NCBI GenBank assembly: GCA_022446985.1
Contig: JAKVBD010000039.1
Location: forward strand, 1-47,643
DNA from: Lentisphaerales bacterium
GTDB taxonomy: Bacteria > Verrucomicrobiota > Lentisphaeria > Lentisphaerales > Lentisphaeraceae
Length of the DNA: 47,643 bases
Direction of reading: 5' to 3'
Shown here: positions 35,036 through 43,200 of the stretch, in pieces
Position numbering within the stretch: the first letter of the stretch is position 1
Layout of the letters: each line of letters starts with the position of its first letter
Notes under the pieces: model-generated
The model's input: only the letters and a program-made list of their open reading frames with translations
Databases searched by the model: none
What the model was told of the DNA's origin: nothing
Translations under genes and position numbers: made by a program

Positions 35036-35306
35036 ATACCAGCGAAGGCTATAGTATAAAACTGGAGGATATATTGGACAGGATTAACAGGATTTTTACT
35101 TTTGATAGATGAATCGATAATTTTTACCGGCGAGACGGCGATGCTTCCAGCAAAAGCGGTTAAGATCATAGGCCGTTTCATTTCCAAAAAATCTGCGGCT
35201 TTGGCCTCTGCGTGAGATCCTTTTAAGAGAGATAACATAAATACATACCAGCGAAGGCTATAGTATAAAACTGGAGGATATATTGGACAGGATTAACAGG
35301 ATTTTT
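35036..35306. repeat. 62-bp perfect direct repeat in intergenic spacer
   Basis: Positions 35036-35097 and 35245-35306 are identical over 62 bases (starting ATACCAGCGAAGGCTATAG and ending CAGGATTAACAGGATTTTT), 209 bases apart. The segment between them includes CTGCGGCTTTGGCCTCTGCG, also partly found at 34924. The GGACAGGATTAACAGG core belongs to the same repeat style as 32288-32430. A minus-strand frame of 86 codons across this DNA is a by-product of the repeat, not a gene. Confidence 0.85.
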
Positions 35307-35420
35307 GCTATTACCGGCGGGGCGCCAGTGCTGCTTAATTTAATTCATGTCGACCTGTTTCTATCTTTGCATCCTGTCTAAAAAAATCTCGAAAACACTT
35401 TACCGGCGGGGGCGCCGGTA
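35125..35420. repeat. Three copies of a G/C-rich palindromic element
   Basis: TTACCGGCG followed by a short G-rich spacer and CGCC(A/G)GT occurs near 35124-35141 (degenerate), at 35311-35329 and at 35400-35420. The last copy is a perfect 8-bp inverted repeat, TACCGGCG (35401-35408) and CGCCGGTA (35413-35420) around GGGG. It lies 9 bases beyond the DUF1592-like stop, so this copy could fold as a terminator. With the 62-bp repeats it fills the 34894-35428 gap, which has no gene. Confidence 0.6.
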
Positions 35421-35428
35421 CTCCTTGG

Positions 35429-37759
35429 TTACTTTTGACTTACAGTTCTTGCTGCCTCAACTTTTCTGTAGAGGAAAGCATCTGAAGTCAGCAAAGATAA
35501 AAGCAATGCTTTCATACTGCCGCCACTTTGAGTGTAGGCTTTATAAGCATTTTGTAGAACCGGAGCATCATTCAGAGTTTCATTGCGTCCCATCCAGAAC
35601 CGGAAAGCATGGCGGACAAATACCTGTTTGACTCTCTCACTTTTTGCCAATTTCTGAATCATTTCAAAAGCATCCTTTACCGGTCCATCGAGATTGGGAT
35701 CACCGCTTTTGACGATTTCCCCAGAGGTATCTACAGGCTTACCTTTTTCAGTTTTGCGATAAAATCCGGCATGATTAAACATCTCAAAAGTCAGCCCGAG
35801 AGGGTCCATCTTTTCATGGCAACTCCAACAATATTTCACCCGGGTGACTCGCATTCTTTCTCTAAGAGTGTTTTCAGGCTCTTCCGGCAACATCGCATCA
35901 ACAGTAATTGGCACATCGGCAATACCACCACCCAACAATCTCTCACGAATCCAAATTCCTCGATGAATCGCATGGTTATCCATAGCGTCTGAATGCGATA
36001 CCAACCAAATAGGATGAGTCAAGATTCCCATTCTTTGATCTTTCGGAAGTTCTACCAATTTTCTCTTCGACTTCTCCAGGTAATCATAGCCTTTCTTGTG
36101 AGCACGGCTGCCTTTATGGAAAAACACTTCATGAACCTTGTCCGTCTTGACATAAATATCTTGAGAATCAACCTTTTTCGGTCCTTTCAGCGGTTTGCCT
36201 TTAGAGACTTCTGTAAATATCCCCGGCTTCTGAGGATAATCCGTAGGTACGACTGCCAGGTTTGTTGTCAGTAGCTCAGAGAGTACATTTTTGTCTTTAT
36301 GCAGGATATACTCCACCAGGCGATCGGTATCGGCAATCATCTTGACTATATCCTTGCCAAAGTCGCCTTTTTTACCCCCTGCAGCAGCAAGAGCTAAATC
36401 ATCTTTGTCGATATCTTTCGCGTGCATATAATCAAAAAACTCTCTGAAAAACTGTAGAATAACCGGTTTGCGAATACTGTCATCTTGCAAGATCCTGACG
36501 ACTTCACGCTTAACATCACTTTTCGTTCTCAGCTTGGCCGTTTTCGCGGAAGCAAATAGGTATTTATTTGGAGTGACATAAGAAAAAGCCGCATTTATAG
36601 CCACTGCCAAGTCATCGTCCTGAAGCATAACCCGACCATACTTATCTGGCGATCTATTTGCAGGAATCTCAGAACGAAAAAGAGCATACTTATCTAAAAA
36701 TATTGGAACCAGACCATGAATAACGCCATCCTCATGCCCCAGGTCATTTATCGAGTTTTTGACAATCTTCATGTTATCATTTATACGGCCTTTAGATGCT
36801 CTGCGAAATGTCAGGGATTCGTACAAAAATTTAACCGCTTCATAGATATTTTTCGAGGAAGCAGTTTTGTCTTGTATCAATTTATATACTGGTGTTTTGG
36901 GAAACTTTAACGACTCAAAGTAAAGAATTTTACCTTTCGGCTGAGCTCCTTCTTTAGCTAACTTACTGGCATCCACTTGAGGTCCCAAAGCCAGATAGCG
37001 GACTATTTTTTCGCCTTGACTTGCTATGCGCATAGATTCATTGCCATCGACTGTATAAAGATGCGAATAATTCATAAATCCATATCCGCCGCGAGTGCTC
37101 AATACTTTCGGAAATTTATCTATGTGAGCATGTAAATTAAAAGAGGTTCCTCCCCAGTGATAGACACTTTCCAGTCCCAGATAAATATTCTGACCAATTC
37201 GCGCTCCTATGGGCAGCATATCTCCCCTCGCTCTTAGGCCCGGCTTGGTTTTATCAAATATAGGCTCCATAGAGACAAGATCATTTAATCTGGTTAGGTG
37301 CTCCTGTGGATCAATTCGCCAAAGTCTTGCCGGAGTGGAAGGTGGTTCTGAATTTGCCGGAATTTTACTAAAAAGTAAATCGTGATCAAGCAAATTGCCT
37401 TTTTGTGGGTGTAGATGATTATAGAAGCCACCCGAATCTTTAAAGGTCTGCTCCATAACTTTGACAATCGACTGAGTGAATTCGTGACGATGCATGCTAT
37501 GCGGTTGTTTTTTCTTATCTGGTGGCGGCATATCTTTTAATGCCACCTGCTCCCAGATACTCTTCCACACAGGAGCGTTTTTGGCATTTATACTTTCAAG
37601 ATTATGAAAAGCAATGCCGCCTTTTTGAACGTCCTCATCGTGACAACTGACGCAGTAAGTGTTTATAAATGGCTTAAGTAATTTTTGGAAAGTCACATCA
37701 GTCGCTGAAGCAACCCCAATTGAACCAAGAAATATAAACAAAAAGCTTAATTCTCTCAT
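35429..37759 (-). CDS. DUF1592/DUF1588-type protein with cytochrome c domain (2)
   Basis: A 776-residue exported protein (signal LSFLFIFLGSIGVASA). Cytochrome c motif CVSCH at residues 36-40, with DMPPPDKK as the probable Met-ligand region. The middle part is diverged from classical DUF1592. The C-terminal half carries the DUF1588 block (RVKYCWSCHEKMDPLGL, TFEMFNHAGFYR) and a DUF1585 end (RVKQVFVRHAFRFWMGRNE). It lacks the discoidin insert and is about 250 residues shorter than the 17329 gene product. AAGGAG lies 9 bases before the ATG. It begins 15 bases after the DUF1552 gene and is cotranscribed with it, in the reverse order compared with the 15923-20418 operon. Reaction unknown; a multi-haem electron transfer role at the cell envelope is an inference. 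Confidence 0.87.
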   Translation of the reverse strand: MRELSFLFIFLGSIGVASATDVTFQKLLKPFINTYCVSCHDEDVQKGGIAFHNLESINAKNAPVWKSIWEQVALKDMPPPDKKKQPHSMHRHEFTQSIVKVMEQTFKDSGGFYNHLHPQKGNLLDHDLLFSKIPANSEPPSTPARLWRIDPQEHLTRLNDLVSMEPIFDKTKPGLRARGDMLPIGARIGQNIYLGLESVYHWGGTSFNLHAHIDKFPKVLSTRGGYGFMNYSHLYTVDGNESMRIASQGEKIVRYLALGPQVDASKLAKEGAQPKGKILYFESLKFPKTPVYKLIQDKTASSKNIYEAVKFLYESLTFRRASKGRINDNMKIVKNSINDLGHEDGVIHGLVPIFLDKYALFRSEIPANRSPDKYGRVMLQDDDLAVAINAAFSYVTPNKYLFASAKTAKLRTKSDVKREVVRILQDDSIRKPVILQFFREFFDYMHAKDIDKDDLALAAAGGKKGDFGKDIVKMIADTDRLVEYILHKDKNVLSELLTTNLAVVPTDYPQKPGIFTEVSKGKPLKGPKKVDSQDIYVKTDKVHEVFFHKGSRAHKKGYDYLEKSKRKLVELPKDQRMGILTHPIWLVSHSDAMDNHAIHRGIWIRERLLGGGIADVPITVDAMLPEEPENTLRERMRVTRVKYCWSCHEKMDPLGLTFEMFNHAGFYRKTEKGKPVDTSGEIVKSGDPNLDGPVKDAFEMIQKLAKSERVKQVFVRHAFRFWMGRNETLNDAPVLQNAYKAYTQSGGSMKALLLSLLTSDAFLYRKVEAARTVSQK

Positions 37760-37774
37760 TGTGATCGACTCCTT

Positions 37775-39103
37775 TTATACCAGCAAATCTTTGATTGGAC
37801 CAGGGACTGAACCGTACTCTGCTGGCGGTAAGGTATGAAAATTATAATGATCGCGCTCTTCTCCTGCTGCATACAGGAAAGTATTATAAAGGTCATTGAT
37901 GGGTCTCTTACCATCGAATTTATGATAGAAGCCGGTTTTCAACTTACTGCCAAAATTACCAAGTAATATGAACGGCCATTCATTGCCCCTGGTGTGCTGC
38001 TTATCGGCATTATTGCTGGTGTAGACAATAAGGGTGTTATCCATCATCGTACCATTACCTTCCGGTACCGATTCCAGCTCCTGAATGATCTTCACCATCA
38101 TCTGACAATTATACTGGCGAATTCCAAGCCAGGTTGAATTACCTGCCTGCTTCATGTGACCAAGGAAGTGGCCTCCCTTTTTGACTCCGGCTCCTAGCCA
38201 GGTGCCGTAAATGTCACCGCGTCCTGAAGCAATCGTCAGGGTGTTGGACAAACCGGCTTTTAACGTTGCAATGCCAATATCAAGCAAGCCTTCATGCCAA
38301 TCGGTTTCATATTCCGGTGCAGTATACTTATCTGTATACTCCGGCATGAACTTCTTAAGACTGGCGGCATTTCTAACCAGCTTGTCTCTAAGATTGTTGA
38401 CATCATCAAAGCCATTTACATAACGCTTGTACTTTGCAGCTTCGGTAGCTGGAAGTTTAGTCCCCCCTAAAGAGGCAATCTTTTCGACATTTTTGAGGAT
38501 CCTCGATTTTGCTTCATAGCGCTTCTTTAAAACACCTGCTGAAGCTCCGCCAAAAATTGTTTCATAAAGCAGGACCGGATTGCAGTGCATGAACAATGGC
38601 TTACCGGCTCCCGATGCCGAAAGATTAGCAACGGTTGGTTGAGCCACCATATCTGCCAAAGCTCCCATACCAACCCGCATATGAGGCATATCGACCTGTG
38701 GCAAAACCTTACTCATAGTATAATCAATTGTTTCTCCACGTGGTGGTCTATTTGAACCACCCGGGTAACCTCCTAATGCACCAAAATAGGCACTGTGTGT
38801 TGGTGTCGCATGACGGCCGTGAATCCCGGTAATAATGTTCATGCGGTCTTTATAGGGTTCAAGTGGGTTTATGTCTTCAGGAAGCTTTACACCAGATAAA
38901 GATCCACCGTTATTTCTCAATTGTTCAGGAATACAGGTATCTGGTTGAAAACCGTTATTTTGCAGGAAGAAAACAATTCTTTTAGGACCAGAATCACTTG
39001 TTTGGTTGGTATTATTTTTAGCAAACAAATTCTGACTTCCAAGTACAGAAGACACTCCAGCAGCAATAGTACTTTTGCGGATTAATTCTCGACGATTCAA
39101 CAT
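37775..39103 (-). CDS. DUF1552 domain protein (2)
   Basis: A 442-residue exported protein. I chose the ATG at 39103: AAGGA sits 6 bases upstream, the frame then opens on NRRELIRKSTIAAGVSSVLG (a twin-arginine-like signal), and the promoter-like element P4 overlaps the longer frame that begins at 39136. Family blocks: PKRIVFFLQNNGFQPDT, NIITGIHGRHATPTHSAYF, LFMHCNPVLLYETIFGG, LSNTLTIASGRGDIYGTWL, MDNTLIVYTSNNADKQH, EWPFILLGNFGSKLKTG. It is rather distant from the copy at 15923. It leads an operon with the DUF1592-type gene 15 bases downstream. Confidence 0.87.
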   Translation of the reverse strand: MLNRRELIRKSTIAAGVSSVLGSQNLFAKNNTNQTSDSGPKRIVFFLQNNGFQPDTCIPEQLRNNGGSLSGVKLPEDINPLEPYKDRMNIITGIHGRHATPTHSAYFGALGGYPGGSNRPPRGETIDYTMSKVLPQVDMPHMRVGMGALADMVAQPTVANLSASGAGKPLFMHCNPVLLYETIFGGASAGVLKKRYEAKSRILKNVEKIASLGGTKLPATEAAKYKRYVNGFDDVNNLRDKLVRNAASLKKFMPEYTDKYTAPEYETDWHEGLLDIGIATLKAGLSNTLTIASGRGDIYGTWLGAGVKKGGHFLGHMKQAGNSTWLGIRQYNCQMMVKIIQELESVPEGNGTMMDNTLIVYTSNNADKQHTRGNEWPFILLGNFGSKLKTGFYHKFDGKRPINDLYNTFLYAAGEERDHYNFHTLPPAEYGSVPGPIKDLLV

Positions 39104-39129
39104 AAGCATTCCTTCAGTAAGATTTTTAT

Positions 39130-39159
39130 ATTGCACAATCGAAAGTCCGGCTTATGACA
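39130..39159 (-). promoter_or_regulatory. Promoter-like element P4 (TGTCAT-N17-GTGCAAT) before DUF1552/DUF1592 operon 2
   Basis: On the minus strand TGTCAT (39159-39154), 17 bases, GTGCAAT (39136-39130). The bases around the first block (TTGTCATAAG) equal those of P1. Predicted start near 39124, about 20 bases before the ATG at 39103. Confidence 0.6.
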
Positions 39160-39253
39160 ACACTCGCAAAAAAAGTTGATTTAAAATCTATATTTCCAGT
39201 GGAGACAAGTTTATCCGTCACCAACAAGTTGGTTAGTGACATACCAGGAAAGT

Positions 39254-39832
39254 CTAATCTTCAGGATTCAAATAATAAGGTTCGGCTGTATCGGCCTGAA
39301 CTTTGGCTCGAGGAGACTGTCTTACAGAACCATCAAAGCTCGTAACATTTGCCGACTGCTTTAGGTGATAAATAGAAACCCCTTTTGAAAAAGAATTGCG
39401 AGAAACTATGTATTCCCGGCCATTACCACCGATCAGTTTTTCACTAAACAGTAGGACGCTGTCAGCCTGATTGACTTGATAAGTAAAATCTATCTGCCCT
39501 CCTATATCTCCATTACGAGCATAAGTACCATTGCCACCGACTTCTATCCTTGTAGGGCACTTGACAGCGCTGTCAGTAATCCCACCTGTCCCAAGGTAAT
39601 TCTCCACTTTTGAACGAAAGCGGTCATTGTTATACCAGTCGTGATTTCTATCCTTCATGATATGCGTATGAGCCTGGAAATACTGATTTAGATTTGATTT
39701 ACAAATAGACGATCTGGCAAGCTCTTTTGATTTGGATAATGTGGGTAAAAGAAGGGTAATTAAAATCCCAATAATCGCAATAACCATGATTAACTCTAGC
39801 AATGTAAATAAACTCTTAGTTGAAACCCGCAT
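39254..39832 (-). CDS. Pseudopilin-like protein 6
   Basis: A 192-residue pseudopilin-like protein: leader [18 protein letters not shown] (FTLLEL variant), [17 protein letters not shown] motif, [19 protein letters not shown], and [18 protein letters not shown] at the C terminus. AGGAAG lies about 6 bases before the ATG, and P3 lies 23 bases upstream. The stop is 117 bases before P4 of the next operon, so it is an independent unit. Divergent from the putA leader. Confidence 0.87.
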   Translation of the reverse strand: MRVSTKSLFTLLELIMVIAIIGILITLLLPTLSKSKELARSSICKSNLNQYFQAHTHIMKDRNHDWYNNDRFRSKVENYLGTGGITDSAVKCPTRIEVGGNGTYARNGDIGGQIDFTYQVNQADSVLLFSEKLIGGNGREYIVSRNSFSKGVSIYHLKQSANVTSFDGSVRQSPRAKVQADTAEPYYLNPED

Positions 39833-39854
39833 ATTGCACTTCCTAATTTTTTAC

Positions 39855-39884
39855 ATATCACAAATGAATTACGGCTTCATGACA
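39855..39884 (-). promoter_or_regulatory. Promoter-like element P3 (TGTCAT-N17-GTGATAT) before pseudopilin 6
   Basis: On the minus strand TGTCAT (39884-39879), 17 bases, GTGATAT (39861-39855), with TTCATTT before the second block as in P1 and P2. The predicted start lies near 39848, 16 bases before the ATG at 39832. Confidence 0.65.
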
Positions 39885-39919
39885 GCATTTTAGTTTTTTA
39901 GATATTTTTCTTATTCTTC

Positions 39920-39949
39920 TGTCAGAATAGCTTATTTCATTGGTAACAT
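39920..39949 (+). promoter_or_regulatory. Promoter-like element P6 (TGTCAG-N17-GTAACAT), divergent from P3
   Basis: Plus-strand TGTCAG (39920-39925), exactly 17 bases, GTAACAT (39943-39949). Both blocks differ from the consensus, but TTTCATTGG before the second block equals P2. It would start a transcript near 39955, running into the hairpin at 39992 and, on read-through, putA. Confidence 0.45.
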
Positions 39950-39954
39950 TGTGT

Positions 39955-40028
39955 GGAATTAAGATTCCTTACATACACACATGCACATACGGCTGCTTCA
40001 GAAGAAAGGTCTTTTGAAGCAGCTTTTT
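39955..40028 (+). ncRNA. Candidate small RNA or attenuated leader upstream of putA
   Basis: If P6 is real, transcription from about 39955 meets a strong terminator hairpin at 39992-40023 with a T-run to 40028, giving an RNA of about 74 bases. There is no other plus-strand gene to which this terminator could belong, because the preceding gene is on the minus strand. A 23-codon frame (39981-40052) lies across it but has no ribosome binding site. Confidence 0.35.
39992..40028 (+). terminator. Intrinsic terminator-like hairpin before putA
   Basis: GCTGCTTCA (39992-40000) pairs perfectly with TGAAGCAGC (40015-40023); the stem can continue inward with one mismatch, and TTTTT follows at 40024-40028. 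It is directed on the plus strand and lies 235 bases before putA. Confidence 0.65.
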
Positions 40029-40184
40029 CACCATCATGTATACACCCAATAGCTATATAAAATATGAAATACCAAATATTAACGGCCAAGCTAATTTGGT
40101 CTAAAATCTATACCTCATCATTTGATATCTGGATAATTATAACTGGCTCCCTTAATTTTAAACTGCTGAATTGAATTCAGTACG

Positions 40185-40228
40185 CATACACTACATACAC
40201 ATCCGTCCGGCTCTTTCGAGAGCCGGGC
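40185..40228 (+). promoter_or_regulatory. Second leader element with UUCG tetraloop hairpin
   Basis: CATACACTACATACACATCCG (21 bases; core CATACAC..ACATACACAT, 40185-40205) resembles 39972-39991 (CATACACACATGCACATACG). Both are followed by a hairpin. Here the stem CCGGCTCT (40207-40214) and AGAGCCGG (40219-40226) closes a TTCG tetraloop, one of the most stable RNA loops. No T-run follows directly (GCATCTTTGGAATGTTTTT). It lies 35 bases before the putA start and could affect its translation. Confidence 0.5.
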
Positions 40229-40262
40229 ATCTTTGGAATGTTTTTAATTAAGAGGATGAATA

Positions 40263-43200
40263 ATGTTAGCTAAATCCATCAACAAACGAAAGCTTGCTTC
40301 ACAACTCCAAAAAAGTGCCCGGCAGGTGTCGACAAATGAACACCGTATGGAACTGGCAATTGAACTGTCCTCTTTACTTCTTTCGGAGGCCAATAAAGTC
40401 CAATCCGGTCACGATAAAAAAATGCAGTCCCAACTGGCAAGAATGGTTGAAGACCTACAGGGAAAGACCTTCACCACCAATATGACCGATGAGTGCTTTA
40501 GATCGAATAACAGCAAGAGAGTAGCCAACCAATTGGTTTACCTCATTAAAGAGTTTGGGGTTCCAAAATATCTCGATCGTTTTTCCAAATTACAGCTAAG
40601 CCTCTTTAAGACTATGGGGAAGCCACTTTCCAGCTCTCTGATTCCTCTGGTTAAAAAGCTCATTAGAAAAGAAACTGCCCGGGTTATCCTTCCTGGAGAA
40701 GAAGACTTACTCAACAAACACATCGAAAGTCGCCGTAAAGAAGGCATAACGACAAACCTCAATCACCTTGGCGAAGCTATTCAGGGAGAAGGCGAGGCAA
40801 AAAAGAAACTCGTCTGTTACCTCAGTGACTTACAAAACCCGTACATCGAATATATATCCATCAAAATATCGACGATTTACTCACAGATAAATATGCTTGC
40901 CTGGGAGCAAACTCTTGAGATACTAAAAGACAGACTGCGTCTTCTCTACCGTGAAGCTATCAAAAATACGGTCACTAATTCTGCTGGTGAAACAAATCCT
41001 AAATTCGTCAATCTCGATATGGAAGAGTACCGCGATCTGTACCTGACTATAGAATTGTTCAAAGCCGTTCTCAGCGAAGATGAGTTCATGGATTACAAAG
41101 CCGGCATAGTTCTACAAGCGTATTTGCCCGATTCCTACCAGATACTTAAAGATTTAACAAAATGGGCTCAAGAAAGAATGGCTCGTGGCGGTGCGCCGAT
41201 TAAGGTCAGAATAGTAAAGGGTGCCAACCTCGCCCTGGAACAAATTGAAGCTTCTCATAAAGATTGGCCGCAAGCCCCTTTTACCTCTAAGATTGAGGTC
41301 GATGCCAATTATAAGAAAATGCTTCTTTATGGAACTTTTAAAGAGAATGCCAAAGCTGTTAACTTAGGAATTGCCAGCCACAATTTATTTGACATTTCCT
41401 ATGCGATGATCCTTGTCGCTGAAAGAGAAATTGAAGACTATTGTAACTTTGAAATGCTGGAGGGTATGGCAGAACACATAAGAGCTGTTGTCAAAACGGT
41501 TTCAAATGGCCTGACACTTTACTGCCCTACTGCACAGAAGCATGAATTTCAGCACGCAATCGCCTACCTTATCCGTCGACTTGATGAAAATACCAGTCCG
41601 GAGAATTTTCTACGCCACTCTTTTAATCTCAAGCCAGACTCTGAAGAGTTCAACAAACAGGCAGACTTTTTCAGGTACGGCTGCCGTTTAATACACCTTA
41701 TAGAAACAGTACCGAGAAGACATCAAAATAGAACGGTGAAATCAGAGTCTAAAAGCAGCACAAAATTTCACAATGAAGCCGATACAGACTTTGCTCTCGC
41801 GGCGAATCGTCAGTGGGCAGACTTCATATTTGACCTGTGTCTACAAAGAGAATTCAGTGAAGTCCCACTGATTGTGCATGGTCAGGAGTTGCTCACAGAA
41901 ATTAAAGACTTTGGTATCTCACCCAACAGCGGTAAAGACTTCTTTAAGTACAGCAAAGCGGATTTTACCCATATAAACCTCGCGTTAAAGACTGCAGTCA
42001 GCACTGCCACCGGTTGGGCCACAACACCTACAGAAGAAAGAATAGATCTACTTAAAAGAACCGCTCAATTGCTCAGAGAAAGAAGAGCTGAAATCATTTC
42101 CATAATGATGATTGAAACCGGTAAACACTTAACTGAAGCAGATACAGAACTCTCAGAGGCGATAGATTTCTGTAAATACTATGCCGAAAGCTGTCAATAC
42201 TGGGAAAATAACGACTCATTTAAACTTTCACCGATTGGCCCTGTACTCATAACATCTCCCTGGAATTTCCCATGTGCCATCCCTCTTGGAGGAGTCGTTG
42301 CGGCTCTGGTTACCGGCAACCCGGTGATCTTTAAACCGGCTCCCGAAGCAGTGATGACCGGTTGGCATGTAGTGCAGGCACTTTACGATGCTGGAGTTTC
42401 AAAAAAAGTCTTACAGTTTATTAATTGCGATGATGAACCTTATGGAAGCATGCTGATTTCCGATAAACGCATAAAAGCCTGTATCTTAACTGGCGCTACA
42501 GAGACAGCCCAACTATTCCTCAAATTAAGGCCCGAACTTAATCTACTGGCAGAAACCGGTGGCAAGAACTGTATGATCATAACTGATATGTGTGACCGTG
42601 ACCTCGCCGTTGCCGACCTTATTCAATCCGCCTTTGGTCATGCCGGTCAAAAATGTTCGGCCTGTTCTTTGGCCATTCTTGAAAAGAACCTTTATGAGGA
42701 TCAGAGCTTCTTAGAATCCATCCGCGATGTCGCTGCCAGTATGAAAGTTGCTCCCAGCTATGACCCAGGCAGTAAAATCAACCCGCTTATTTCGCCACCA
42801 AATGACAAACTTTTCAAAGCTTTGACGACTCTTGAGGAAGGCGAAAGTTGGCTACTTAAGCCAGTACAGGATCCAGAAAATAAACACCTCTGGTCACCAG
42901 GAATTAAACTGGGAGTCCAGCGGAATTCGTTTACTTTTACAACTGAGTTTTTTGGTCCGGTTCTTGGCATCGTTAAAGCCGATGATCTCGATCATGCGAT
43001 AGACATGGCAAATTCATCGAACTTCGCCCTGACTGGTGGAATTCACAGTCTGGATAAACGAGAACAAGAACATTGGCTCAGTTCCATAGAAGTTGGCAAT
43101 GCTTATGTCAATCGCGGTATAACTGGCGCGATCGTCCAACGACAACCTTTTGGCGGTTATAAAAACAGTGCTTTTGGAAGAGGCTTTAAAGCAGGAGGCC

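Noticed and set aside
34978..35238. 86-codon minus-strand reading frame in the repeat spacer
   Set aside because: It runs through the 62-bp direct repeat, has no ribosome binding site and no domain; it is a by-product of repeated DNA.
39216..39240. GTCACCAAC/GTTGGTTAGTGAC hairpin as terminator of pseudopilin 6
   Set aside because: The stem is interrupted by a bulge and no T-run follows on the minus strand.
39981..40052. 23-codon frame (MHIRLLQKKGLLKQLFHH...) as a leader peptide for putA
   Set aside because: No ribosome binding site, no run of proline codons, and it is fully explained by the hairpin sequence.
40099..40128. GTCTAA-N17-TTGATAT as another member of the shared promoter class
   Set aside because: The first block does not fit TGTCAT; only the second block is similar.
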